From Brumimicrobium oceani (GTDB lineage: Bacteria; Bacteroidota; Bacteroidia; Flavobacteriales_D; Crocinitomicaceae): a stretch of 64,000 nt of DNA. The stretch covers positions 1 to 64,000 of the forward strand of contig NZ_QFRJ01000015.1 in assembly GCF_003143775.1 (NCBI RefSeq). The letters are read 5' to 3'. Below the pieces are notes generated by a model that worked only from the letters and a program-made list of their open reading frames with translations, made no database searches and was not told the origin of the DNA. Positions 55,874 through 64,000 of this stretch are shown one piece after another. The position numbers were made by a program, and so were the translations under genes. The first letter of the stretch is position 1, and each line of letters opens with the position of its first letter.

Positions 55874-57223
55874 ATGAGAACGCTAACTTACATTTTCATT
55901 TTATGGGCTTTTGGATCGTTTGGTCAAGAGTTAAAACTGCAATTTACTTTCGTGGATGCGATGACTGACGCCATGGTAGATTCCGTTGAAGTAAAAATCT
56001 ATTCATCGACTAATAAATTACTAGGAGCACAAAATCTAAATAATTTCGAGCCCATTGTAACAGATTTTCCAACCAATCAAAAAGTAAAAATCAAAGCGCA
56101 CAAAGTTTCTTACTATCCTATTGATACGCTTGTAGATTTAAGTAGATTTCAAAGAAGCATTCAAAAAGGAAGGGTTATTTTAATTGAATTGGTATTTCGC
56201 TATGACGGACAAATATCAGGTGAAACGAGTATTTCTGCTATTTATAAGCCTGAAATTAGTTTTTCTTCGGAAATTATAAGTGTTAGTGACTTTGTAGTCG
56301 TAAATGAAACAACCAAGGTTTTGTTGGTCTATCCCAAAAGGTTGAATGCAGGAAGCGAATTGATTTGGTTTGAGAATGACAGCATTGTAGCGAGAAGAAT
56401 TGTGCCGGAAAAGGCAATCAGATTAGATACGGATTATAGGAATAGAATTTATTTGCGTTGTGAATACAATGACTTTCAACTGAAAAATGATGAGTTTCTG
56501 ACATTAGTGAAAGTGCCACGGGCACAGTTGGACAATTATGTTAAACCAATCCTTGACACTTTGCAAAATAAACAGCTTTTCTTTACGACACATAAATCGC
56601 ATTATCCTGCATTTGATTTCTTCAAGGTGAGCATGAATGATACTAGCCATTCTGTAGTGCACCACATCGAGGATGTAGAAATGATGGAACTTTACCGTGC
56701 AGAGTATAAATGGGCAGATGTAAGAACCAAACTTTGGGCTTGGGACATGGAAGCGGAAACGGGTATTGACCGCGAAGTTTGGGTGGGCGCAAATGTTTTC
56801 ACTAATTCAATTTATTATGAAGCACCCTACAGCGAATTTTTCTTGGTGGGAGATGAGGTGTTGATTTTCGATTTTTACAAAGATTATTTGTATAAATACA
56901 ATGCCAATACTGGAGAAAAATTGGACAGTTCATCTATCCGCTTTCATAAATATTCAAGAAAAACAGGGTGGGAGAGAAGATTAATTCAAGATCCGGTGAC
57001 TAAAAATATTTACACAATGTACGATAACGCTGGTTACACTGATGTTTATAAAATAGACCTGAATACAGGGGAAAGGATGAAAAAAGCCACCTTATTCTAT
57101 CGCTATGTAGAAAATGTTCAAGTGTACAATGATGAGCTTTACTACATTTATCGTCCCTTTGAAAGTTTGCAGAAGAAATACCTTTATAAAGAGAGCTCTC
57201 CATTGATATTTAGGGTTCACTGA
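55874..57223 (+). CDS. Hypothetical secreted protein, 449 aa
   Basis: The signal peptide covers about 1-18 (MRTLTYIFILWAFGSFGQ). An N-terminal beta-sandwich-like part (about 20-110, FVDAMTDAMVDSVEVKIYSS) resembles carboxypeptidase-regulatory-like domains. The rest (about 250-449) looks propeller-like, with YLYKYNANTGEKLDSSSIRF and NIYTMYDNAGYTDVYKIDLNTGERM. No catalytic motif or T9SS tail was found. It is transcribed alone and followed by a terminator. Confidence 0.7.
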   Translation: MRTLTYIFILWAFGSFGQELKLQFTFVDAMTDAMVDSVEVKIYSSTNKLLGAQNLNNFEPIVTDFPTNQKVKIKAHKVSYYPIDTLVDLSRFQRSIQKGRVILIELVFRYDGQISGETSISAIYKPEISFSSEIISVSDFVVVNETTKVLLVYPKRLNAGSELIWFENDSIVARRIVPEKAIRLDTDYRNRIYLRCEYNDFQLKNDEFLTLVKVPRAQLDNYVKPILDTLQNKQLFFTTHKSHYPAFDFFKVSMNDTSHSVVHHIEDVEMMELYRAEYKWADVRTKLWAWDMEAETGIDREVWVGANVFTNSIYYEAPYSEFFLVGDEVLIFDFYKDYLYKYNANTGEKLDSSSIRFHKYSRKTGWERRLIQDPVTKNIYTMYDNAGYTDVYKIDLNTGERMKKATLFYRYVENVQVYNDELYYIYRPFESLQKKYLYKESSPLIFRVH

Positions 57224-57236
57224 AAAACACAAAAGA

Positions 57237-57267
57237 CCTTTATAATCAATGTAGTAAAGGCTTTTTT
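57237..57267 (+). terminator. Terminator of the 55874 gene
   Basis: CCTTTA (57237-57242) and TAAAGG (57255-57260) pair, followed by six T. Confidence 0.6.
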
Positions 57268-57482
57268 AAAGTGATGAGATACACGATTTTCTAAGTAAAT
57301 AGCCGATTTCCCTTGCGTTTATATTTAAAATTTCGGGGTTATATTTTGTTAGTCTGCCATACATCATCTACTTCCTTATCTTCAATTCACAGTATGCCTA
57401 TACGGTTTCGTTTTGTCAAGTTGTAGCTAATGCAAGCCTGACTTTTTCATTGAACCCTATTAAAAAATAAATAAAATTAAAT

Positions 57483-57693
57483 GCTTGTCGGGAACTTTAC
57501 CAGCAGTTCAATAAATTACAATAGAAAACGGTTTTCTCTCTCCTTTGAAATATGCCTCTAGCCTAATGTCATCCTGAAGAAAATTTCTTTTTCAATTTGT
57601 TGAAAATAGAAATTTGCGAAGGATCTTGTCGGTTCACCGCTTAATCACATCATTGATTAGATGTATTTACTGGTAAAGTATCGGATAGGTATT
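57483..57693. repeat. Dispersed element, copy B (internal deletion relative to copy A)
   Basis: The segment starts GCTTGTCGGGAAC and ends AAAGTATCGGATAGG, as at 23592-23931. It lacks the central roughly 130 bp that hold the two perfect hairpins of copy A. The flanks of the deletion are GGTTTTCTCT and TTTGA(A/G)ATATGCC. Confidence 0.8.
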
Positions 57694-57749
57694 TAAAATT
57701 AAAAGTCTGATATACAGGGTTTCTGTGTTGAAAAGTGGCTTAGTTCTTA

Positions 57750-58400
57750 TTATAATCGATTAAAAATGCACTCTTCCGCTATTTCCAATAAGGTGTCATT
57801 ATGAATATCATGGACACCTTTAAAGTTTTTAATTTTTGTTTCAAAATTCTGCTCTTCAAAAAAGGTATTGACTTCTTCCATTTTGCCTTGAAAATATTCA
57901 TCGTCGTCGCCTACCACAAAATAATTATTGGAATGCATCATTCCATTAGTACCCTCTTCAATCGATATGTCATTTGGAAACACGCTAGCCCATAAAATAA
58001 AGTGATCTGCGTTAAAATTTCCATTGTTGTGCCAGCGGGAGGCTGTTGCTCCTCCTTGAGAAAATCCCAACAGAAATCTTTGCTTAAAATCGTATTGTGA
58101 AAGTAAAGCATCACCTAACTGGTTTAAGTAATTGTGATTGTCTTCGATATCGTCCAATCTCGCCACCTTGGTCATCCAAGAAGCACCAACTCTTCCACTT
58201 GTTCCTTTTCTGTAAAAGCGGTGAAAGCCTTCTGGGGCAACAATGAAATTTTTATTGGGATTTAATTGATGAAATTTGCGAATAAAAAATTCCGCTAATT
58301 GAGAATATCCATGAAGTACTATCCAAATGTTGTCTGCTGTTTCTGGATTTCCATAGGTGTAATAACGTGCTGTTTTTGATATCGAAATTTTGTGTTCCAA
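57750..58400 (-). CDS. Alpha/beta-hydrolase, phospholipase/carboxylesterase type
   Basis: The product is 216 residues. The nucleophile elbow is GFSQGGA (Ser about 117), an oxyanion-side HG lies in WIVLHGYSQLAEFF, and the catalytic His is in KGVHDIHND near 200. No signal peptide is present, so it is cytoplasmic. It is the last of three minus-strand genes (exonuclease, FAH-family, esterase) with gaps of 6 and 26 bp. Confidence 0.85.
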   Translation of the reverse strand: MEHKISISKTARYYTYGNPETADNIWIVLHGYSQLAEFFIRKFHQLNPNKNFIVAPEGFHRFYRKGTSGRVGASWMTKVARLDDIEDNHNYLNQLGDALLSQYDFKQRFLLGFSQGGATASRWHNNGNFNADHFILWASVFPNDISIEEGTNGMMHSNNYFVVGDDDEYFQGKMEEVNTFFEEQNFETKIKNFKGVHDIHNDTLLEIAEECIFNRL

Positions 58401-58426
58401 AGCTGAGTTATTCTTTTATCGAATGC

Positions 58427-59038
58427 TTATTTTATTTTGAGATTCATCAATTTTTCTTCGCCTATATAAGCTTCTAGTACATCACCAATTTCAACTGGGC
58501 CAACACCTTCAGGAGTACCTGTAAAAATTAAATCTCCTATTTTAAGGGTCATAAATTGAGAAACATAAGCAATGATGTCATCAACGCTAAAAATCATGTC
58601 TTTGCTGTTTCCTTTTTGTACAAGCTCTCCATTTTTTACGAGGCGAAAATCAATATCTTGAATTTGTTTTCCCTCAAGAGGAACCCAGTGAGTTCCCAGT
58701 GGTGCGCTATGTTCAAAGCCTTTCGCTATTTCCCAAGGATGACCTTTATCTTTACATTTTTGTTGTAAATCCCTGGCGGTAAAATCTATACCTATTCCTA
58801 CATGATCGTAATATTCATGAGCAAATTTCTTAGAGATATTCTTCCCTAATTTGTTGATTTTCACAACTAATTCACATTCGAAGTGTAAGTTTTTTGTGAA
58901 GTTTGGATAGTAGAAAGGGTTCTTTTTGGGTAAAAGAGAGGTTTCTGGTTTCATGAAAAACATAGGAACTTCCGGTATTGGAGAGTTCATTTCTTTAGCA
59001 TGGTTCACATAATTTCTACCTATACAAATAATTTTCAT
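58427..59038 (-). CDS. Fumarylacetoacetate hydrolase family protein
   Basis: The product is 203 residues, the single-domain FAH form. Motifs are ICIGRNYVNHAKEMNSPIPEVPMFFMKP, LHFECELVVKI (metal-binding Glu residues), GIDFTARDLQ and IFTGTPEGVGP. Family members are acylpyruvases or oxaloacetate decarboxylases/tautomerases acting on small keto acids. It lies between the exonuclease and esterase genes in an apparent operon. Confidence 0.92.
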   Translation of the reverse strand: MKIICIGRNYVNHAKEMNSPIPEVPMFFMKPETSLLPKKNPFYYPNFTKNLHFECELVVKINKLGKNISKKFAHEYYDHVGIGIDFTARDLQQKCKDKGHPWEIAKGFEHSAPLGTHWVPLEGKQIQDIDFRLVKNGELVQKGNSKDMIFSVDDIIAYVSQFMTLKIGDLIFTGTPEGVGPVEIGDVLEAYIGEEKLMNLKIK

Positions 59039-59044
59039 ACCTAA

Positions 59045-59905
59045 CTATTTTCCAAATTTACTTTTTAACGCTTCGATTTTATTCTCCATGCGTTTTTCTT
59101 CTTTCTCTTTTAAAACCTTTTTCTGCTCTTGCTTTTTCGCCTTAATTTTCTCTAATTCTTGCTTAAGAACAGCCTTGGTGTAACGCGGGAAGTTACTATT
59201 CATCATCCAGCCATAGTAGCCAGCTTCTTTTTTATTCACTTCCTCTATCGTTTTCCCTTTGTGTTTCCCAAAGTTGTAAACTGCTTCACCATTTTCATTC
59301 TCAGCTATTCTTCCAGCGAAATCAAGTATTTTAAACTTATTATGTGTAGAAAATTCGGCTAAGAATTCCATGTTGTTTTCAAGTTCTTCATATTTATCTA
59401 CCTGAGCTTTTAATACTTCATAAGTCGCCATAGCATCTGCCTCAGCACTATGAAAATTTTCTAGATCTTTCTCACAATAAAATTTATACGCGGCAACAAG
59501 CGTTCTTTGTTCCATCTTGTGAAAGATGTTTTGAACATCGATGAATTTTCGATTACGCATATCAAAATCATGTTCTACCCTTAAAAATTCTTCGGCCAAC
59601 ATCGGGATATCAAACTTGTTAGAGTTGAATCCTGCTAGATCTGCTTTTCCTATAAAATCCGCTATTGTGTTGGCTAGCTCTTTAAAGCTTGGTTCGCCCT
59701 TTATGTCTTCTTGAGTAATACCATGAATTTCCGAACTCTCTTTAGAAATCGGAATTTCTGGATTAATTCTTAATGTCAATTTAGATTCTTCTCCATTAGG
59801 ACTAATTTTCAAAATTGAAATTTCTACAATTCTGTCTTGCGATACATCCAAACCTGTAGATTCAATATCAAAAACACAAAGGTCATTTTTTAAGTTTAAG
59901 CTCAT
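59045..59905 (-). CDS. DnaQ-like 3'-5' exonuclease
   Basis: The product is 286 residues. DEDDh motifs are VFDIESTGLD (Exo I), FNSNKFDIPML (Exo II) and HSAEADAMATYEVL (Exo III). A C-terminal extension (about 205-286) carries NFGKHKGKTIEEV, the quality seen in many Bacteroidota exonuclease tails, then a Lys/Glu-rich coiled coil. It probably acts in DNA repair or proofreading. First of the three-gene minus-strand cluster. Confidence 0.9.
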   Translation of the reverse strand: MSLNLKNDLCVFDIESTGLDVSQDRIVEISILKISPNGEESKLTLRINPEIPISKESSEIHGITQEDIKGEPSFKELANTIADFIGKADLAGFNSNKFDIPMLAEEFLRVEHDFDMRNRKFIDVQNIFHKMEQRTLVAAYKFYCEKDLENFHSAEADAMATYEVLKAQVDKYEELENNMEFLAEFSTHNKFKILDFAGRIAENENGEAVYNFGKHKGKTIEEVNKKEAGYYGWMMNSNFPRYTKAVLKQELEKIKAKKQEQKKVLKEKEEKRMENKIEALKSKFGK

Positions 59906-59919
59906 AATTTAAAATAAAA

Positions 59920-59944
59920 AAAGCGGGCTGTAATAACCCGCTTT
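59920..59944 (-). terminator. Terminator of the OmpA-family gene
   Basis: AAAGCGGG (59920-59927) pairs with CCCGCTTT (59937-59944), and A-rich sequence at lower coordinates gives a T-run on the minus strand. It lies between the OmpA-family gene and the exonuclease gene. Confidence 0.8.
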
Positions 59945-59965
59945 AAAGTTACTGTGTGACAAATA

Positions 59966-62401
59966 TCAATTCTTTATATTTAAAATCCAAGCCGATTGTA
60001 TAACTTCCTCTCGGGCTTTATTTAATATTTTAAGTGCTTCTGCTTTTGTAGATTTTTTTCCAGCGGTTACGATATAAAGATTTCCATCTCTTTTAATAAC
60101 TTCGGCTGTAAATCCTTTCTCTTTGGCCTTGATAGATAGGTTTTTAGCGAATTCGTTACTTTGGAAAACACCAATTACAACGTGATAATCGTAGTCTTCT
60201 TCTATCATTTCGCCACTTGTAAATAAATCTCCTTGTTGGTCGATATATTTATGTAAAGTGGATGTTCCGTCTTCATTGTCTACTAATTTGGTAACAAAAA
60301 TAGATTTCGGTCTTTCTTGTTTGAAACTATTATATCCTGCTAATGTTAATTCTACGAACTGGTATGGTAAGTATTTGTCCAGGTTCTTGTAGTCTGCATC
60401 ATATTCTGGTCCGTCTACTTTTATGTTATTAATTTTAACAGTTATTTCCTTCGTAACTCCAATCTCTTCGAAATACTCCATGAGTAAATCTTTTACTCCT
60501 TTTGCACGTATCCTTGCTAACTCTTCATTATTACTGAAAGATTGCGTTGGCACTTTTGATGCAGAAGCGTTGATTCTAATCTCTAAGGTTCTTCTACCAT
60601 TTTCCATTTGTACATTTAAAGAGTCTAAAAATACCTTTAAAGCACCTTTTGAAGGATTTAACTCATTCTTATTGTACCCAAAATAGTGTTTTATGGAAAT
60701 AGGATCGTAAGAAGCAATTAATGATTTAGGGTCAATTAATTCCTGAGTTTCGCTATTTAGGACATAAGATCTAAAAATTTCTTCAGAAATATCTATACAA
60801 TTTGTTTTGATCAATTCTTTCGAAATCTCTATTTCTCCATCTTGTCTCGAAAGTATAAGTTCATATTCATGACAAGAGGTTAAAGAAGTAAGAAAAGTTC
60901 CGTTGCTTAACTTTGGGTAAACACTAAATTCATAAGGAGTATCACAGTTTAAGCATTTCAAGTTAAGTGAAATGTCTTCACTTATAGGACTACCGTCTTG
61001 ATTGTTCACCTCTCCGAATAATACACTAACTCCGTCGATTCTTTCATTTTCGTTCACTACTTGATAAATATCCTTTTCACCAAAGCCTTGTGATCTGTAG
61101 GAGCTAAAGTATCCAATTGTTCCATCAAAAATAGAAGTATAATAAATTTCATCACTTGTGGTGTTAAGCGGATAGCCGAGGTTAATAGGTGTAGACCAAT
61201 TTCCTTGGCCATCTCTCTTTGATTTAAAAATATCAAATCCACCCATACTTTTTTCACCATTATGGGAAAAGTACATTGTTTTATTGTCTATTGAAATAAA
61301 TGGAGAATCTTCGTCGTACTTCGTGTTGATTGTTGGTCCGAGATTTTCAGGAGCGCTCCATAAATCTTTTCCCAGTTTTTTAATCATGTAAATATCTCGA
61401 CCTCCATAACCCCCTTCGCGGTCAGAAACGAAATACTTTCGCATCCCGTCAGGTGATTCAGCCATGTGTGTTTCCCACGCATCAGTATTAATTCCATTGT
61501 CTTGTATGATTTCTAAATCTTCGTATTTATTAGACCTAAGGATAGAGGTGTAAATGTCGCCGTTTCCGGTTTGATCAATGTAGGCGAAAATTCTTCTTTC
61601 ATCTCCACTTACTGCAACAGTTGCCTCATTGTATTCGGGTTTACAAAACTCTAAAACATTTGGTTTGGACCATGTGTTATCTTCGTTTTTATAGGAAACA
61701 AAAATATCTTCGAGGTAGAGGTTTGTTCCTGGTTCTTTATAATATAGGTTGCTAGAATCCGGTAACAATCTTCTGGAAGTAAAGTACAATGCTGTTCCGT
61801 CAATTGAAACTACAGGGCTGTATTCTGGGTTGTTTGTATTTACGGTATTTCCAATGTTTTTAACTTCAAAATCTTTAGGACTTTTGAGTAACTCCTTAGC
61901 AATCTCACATTGTTTAATACCGAGTACAGCGGCATCAAAATTTAGATTTCCTTTGTCAGAAATTTTAATGAAATCCTCATAATACGCAATTGCCTCATCT
62001 ATATTTCCTGCCAAGTGATGGGCTCTACCCATATAAAATAACGCCTCTAATGGCGCTTTTTTCTCTCTGGTTGACATCATATCAAAGCGTTTAGAAATTT
62101 TTAAAACGGCTTTTTCCAGATAAGGTATAGTCTTCATAAAATCATCTGAAACACGCAGCAATGCATATCCAGTACGGTAATTATAATTTGAACTTTCAGG
62201 ATTAAATGAGAGTAGCTTTTCTGCAGTAAGAAATGCATGATAATGACTTTCCTCTAGCATTAGTCTGGTGTTTACTTCGAGCACTTCTTTTTCTGAAGTG
62301 GAAGCCAAAACTTTTTTCAACTCTTTGTTAGATAAATCCTGAGCGTTAGAGAAAAAAGAAATAGAGAGTAGTAATGCGAGTGTTTTTAAACTGAATTTCA
62401 T
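59966..62401 (-). CDS. OmpA-family protein with TPR, PD40 propeller and SPOR domain (PorE-like)
   Basis: The product is 811 residues with a signal peptide (about 1-20). TPR-like helices (about 60-175) are followed by a PD40 propeller (about 185-470; SPVVSIDGTALYFTSRR, MAESPDGMRKYFVSDREGGYGGRDIYMIK, SPFISIDNKTMYFSHNGEKSMGGFDIFKS). A carboxypeptidase-regulatory-like domain (about 475-560) and an OmpA_C peptidoglycan-binding domain (about 585-705) come next, and a SPOR-like domain closes the protein (about 735-811, YHVVIGVFQSNEFAKNLS). TPR-propeller-CRD-OmpA is the order I know for PorE of T9SS; the SPOR tail is additional. It would link outer membrane and peptidoglycan. It is transcribed alone. 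Confidence 0.85.
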   Translation of the reverse strand: MKFSLKTLALLLSISFFSNAQDLSNKELKKVLASTSEKEVLEVNTRLMLEESHYHAFLTAEKLLSFNPESSNYNYRTGYALLRVSDDFMKTIPYLEKAVLKISKRFDMMSTREKKAPLEALFYMGRAHHLAGNIDEAIAYYEDFIKISDKGNLNFDAAVLGIKQCEIAKELLKSPKDFEVKNIGNTVNTNNPEYSPVVSIDGTALYFTSRRLLPDSSNLYYKEPGTNLYLEDIFVSYKNEDNTWSKPNVLEFCKPEYNEATVAVSGDERRIFAYIDQTGNGDIYTSILRSNKYEDLEIIQDNGINTDAWETHMAESPDGMRKYFVSDREGGYGGRDIYMIKKLGKDLWSAPENLGPTINTKYDEDSPFISIDNKTMYFSHNGEKSMGGFDIFKSKRDGQGNWSTPINLGYPLNTTSDEIYYTSIFDGTIGYFSSYRSQGFGEKDIYQVVNENERIDGVSVLFGEVNNQDGSPISEDISLNLKCLNCDTPYEFSVYPKLSNGTFLTSLTSCHEYELILSRQDGEIEISKELIKTNCIDISEEIFRSYVLNSETQELIDPKSLIASYDPISIKHYFGYNKNELNPSKGALKVFLDSLNVQMENGRRTLEIRINASASKVPTQSFSNNEELARIRAKGVKDLLMEYFEEIGVTKEITVKINNIKVDGPEYDADYKNLDKYLPYQFVELTLAGYNSFKQERPKSIFVTKLVDNEDGTSTLHKYIDQQGDLFTSGEMIEEDYDYHVVIGVFQSNEFAKNLSIKAKEKGFTAEVIKRDGNLYIVTAGKKSTKAEALKILNKAREEVIQSAWILNIKN

Positions 62402-62495
62402 ACGCTTTAATTAATTCTGATTGAAATGAAATGGAAATGGAAAGTTTAATTTTTTTGGATTAAAAGGTCTTCCATTAATTGCGGGCAAAGATACA

Positions 62496-62530
62496 AAAAG
62501 CCCGTTTAATTTTGCATTAAACGGGCTTTT
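62496..62530 (-). terminator. Terminator of the E2 gene
   Basis: A perfect 14-bp inverted repeat (62496-62509 with 62517-62530) is flanked by A/T runs and lies about 25 bp after the minus-strand stop. Confidence 0.88.
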
Positions 62531-62554
62531 ATAGGTTAAAAACCTAAATGTGTC

Positions 62555-63877
62555 TTACAATTGTGTGTTCACATCGAAAGCTTCTAGGTAATCAGCAACT
62601 CTTCTTACAAACATTCCACCTAAAGATCCGTCTACAACTCTGTGGTCGTAAGCGTGAGATAGGAACATTTTGTAACGAATTCCAATAAAATCACCATCTG
62701 GTGTTTCAATTACAGCTGGAACTTTTCTAATTGCTCCGATGGCCATGATCGCAACTTGTGGCTGATTGATGATAGGCGTTCCCATAACATTTCCAAATGT
62801 TCCAACATTGGTCATTGTATATGTTCCTCCTTGGATATCATCTGCACTCAATTTGTTATCACGAGCGTTATTCGCTAATTCATTTACTTTTTTAGCTAAT
62901 CCGTATAGATTTAGTCTGTCAGCGTTTTTAATTACTGGAACAATTAAATTTCCAGATGGAAGCGCTGCAGCCATTCCGATATTGATATTCTTCTTTTTGA
63001 TAATACGGTCACCGTCAACAGTGATGTTGATCAATGGGAAATCTTTAATCGCTTTCGCTATTGCTTCAATGAAAACAGGAGTGAAGGTAAAGTTTTCTCC
63101 TTCTTTCTTCTTAAAGTCACCTTTTATTTTGTTTCTCCAGTTCCAGATGTTTGTAACATCAGCTTCTACATAAGAAGTCACGTGAGGAGAAGTTTGTTTT
63201 GACTGAACCATGTGTGCTGCGATCATTTTACGCATGCGGTCCATTTCAATAATCTCATCCCCTTCCATAAGTGGAACACTTGAAGGTTTTGGTGCTGCTT
63301 TTGCGGGTGCTTGTGGCGCTGCGGCTGCTGGAGCAGTTGGAGCAGCAGTTTCTTGAGTTGCGGTATTCTTACTTCCGCCATTCTCTATATAATCAAAAAT
63401 ATCTTTCTTAGTCACACGTCCACCTTGACCTGTTCCAGAGATACTTTCTAGTTCATTCATTGCAATACCCTCTTTTTCAGCAATACTTCTTACTAATGGA
63501 GAGTAGAATTTACCGCTTGGTCCATTCTTGTCTAAATCACCACCGCCAACTGTTGCTATTGCTTCGTTTACGCTCGTGTCGATTTTTTCAGCTGCCGCTG
63601 CAACTTCTTTCTTTTCTGGTTCAGCTGCTACTTCGCCGTTCGTTGAAATCAATGCAATAACATCGCCTACTTGGGCAACTTCATCTACCTCAAAGAATAT
63701 CTTTGCTACAGTACCAGAAACTTCAGAAGGCAATTCATTGTCAACTTTGTCAGTTGCCACTTCTACAAGTGGTTCGTCCATTTCAATTGTGTCTCCTACA
63801 TTTTTTAACCAGTTAGTAATGGTTGCTTCGGTAACACTTTCTCCCATTTTCGGAAGGCGAATTTCTACTTGTGACAT
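62555..63877 (-). CDS. 2-oxoacid dehydrogenase complex, E2 (dihydrolipoamide acyltransferase)
   Basis: The product is 440 residues. The lipoyl domain (1-78) carries the lipoylated Lys44 in ATDKVDNELP. An Ala/Pro/Glu-rich linker follows, then the E3/E1-binding domain (about 125-165, YSPLVRSIAEKEGIAMNEL...GRVTKKDIFDYI), a second Ala/Pro linker (about 170-200), and the acyltransferase domain with DHRVVDG (His412, Asp416). It transfers the acyl group to CoA in a pyruvate, branched-chain or 2-oxoglutarate complex. The KVDNE-type lipoyl site and single lipoyl domain suggest a branched-chain or oxoglutarate type rather than pyruvate. E1 and E3 genes are not in the window. Confidence 0.92.
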   Translation of the reverse strand: MSQVEIRLPKMGESVTEATITNWLKNVGDTIEMDEPLVEVATDKVDNELPSEVSGTVAKIFFEVDEVAQVGDVIALISTNGEVAAEPEKKEVAAAAEKIDTSVNEAIATVGGGDLDKNGPSGKFYSPLVRSIAEKEGIAMNELESISGTGQGGRVTKKDIFDYIENGGSKNTATQETAAPTAPAAAAPQAPAKAAPKPSSVPLMEGDEIIEMDRMRKMIAAHMVQSKQTSPHVTSYVEADVTNIWNWRNKIKGDFKKKEGENFTFTPVFIEAIAKAIKDFPLINITVDGDRIIKKKNINIGMAAALPSGNLIVPVIKNADRLNLYGLAKKVNELANNARDNKLSADDIQGGTYTMTNVGTFGNVMGTPIINQPQVAIMAIGAIRKVPAVIETPDGDFIGIRYKMFLSHAYDHRVVDGSLGGMFVRRVADYLEAFDVNTQL

Positions 63878-64000
63878 ATATTAGTTTATAGAATTATAAT
63901 CAATTTAAGAAGCACAAAAGTAATCAAATTTTCAGTTATAACAAACGAAAAACCTTGATTTATCGGTCTAGTCTCCTCCAGTGCTTTCTTAGGATTAGCA

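Overview
The window is chromosomal DNA of a Bacteroidota bacterium, most likely a flavobacterium-like member (order Flavobacteriales inferred, genus not determinable). The evidence is: several secreted proteins ending in type IX secretion (T9SS) sorting domains; bacillithiol synthesis (BshC); the rpmB-rpmG-DUF4295-ftsY cluster; a surE-lpxB cluster; Bacteroidota-style promoters (TTTG-N19-TAnnTTTG); and a 5S rRNA of Bacteroidota type at the left edge, which closes an rRNA operon lying outside the window.

Layout. 1-6.6 kb: 5S rRNA end, a DMT-family permease, a small unknown protein and a giant secreted beta-helix protein. 6.6-16.7 kb: a complete type II-C CRISPR-Cas locus. It has a 41-repeat array (47-nt repeats, 30-nt spacers), cas1, cas2, a convergent and unusually large cas9 (1780 codons), and a divergently promoted tracrRNA with promoter, anti-repeat and terminator all visible. 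16.7-24 kb: short-chain dehydrogenase, sucD, a secreted subtilase, and repeat-rich intergenic DNA (REP-like palindromes, long perfect hairpins). 24-38.6 kb: mostly housekeeping genes (glycosyltransferase, HAD phosphatase, ribosomal proteins L28/L33, ftsY, FKBP and cyclophilin isomerases, bshC, a DnaJ/TerB protein, htpG). 39.2-47.7 kb: an accessory region that behaves like a gene-cassette array. Three one-to-three-gene units, all on the minus strand, are separated by 80-140 bp imperfect palindromes with AAC/GTT cores, and the two ends of each unit match each other in a unit-specific way, which is the logic of integron cassettes. One unit is a two-gene abortive-infection-like module. 48-64 kb: surE, lpxB, a SpoIID protein, recQ, branched-chain aminotransferase, a 113-bp tandem repeat, an esterase/FAH/exonuclease cluster, a PorE-like OmpA protein with a SPOR tail, and an E2 subunit of a 2-oxoacid dehydrogenase.

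How parts work together. In the CRISPR locus the crRNA strand is the plus strand: the 5' half of each repeat pairs with the tracrRNA anti-repeat over 23 nt with one mismatch. Each repeat also carries a promoter-like pair of boxes with the same 19-nt spacing as the tracrRNA promoter, suggesting that every spacer has its own promoter. A terminator abuts the last repeat. The last base of the repeat switches from T (first 24 repeats) to A (last 17), and the degenerate repeat is at the far end, so growth probably occurs on the cas1 side. The cassette region adds a second, independent accessory compartment in which the Abi-like pair may be a defence system.

Limits: all calls come from reading the sequence and remembered family features; no database or folding search was run.
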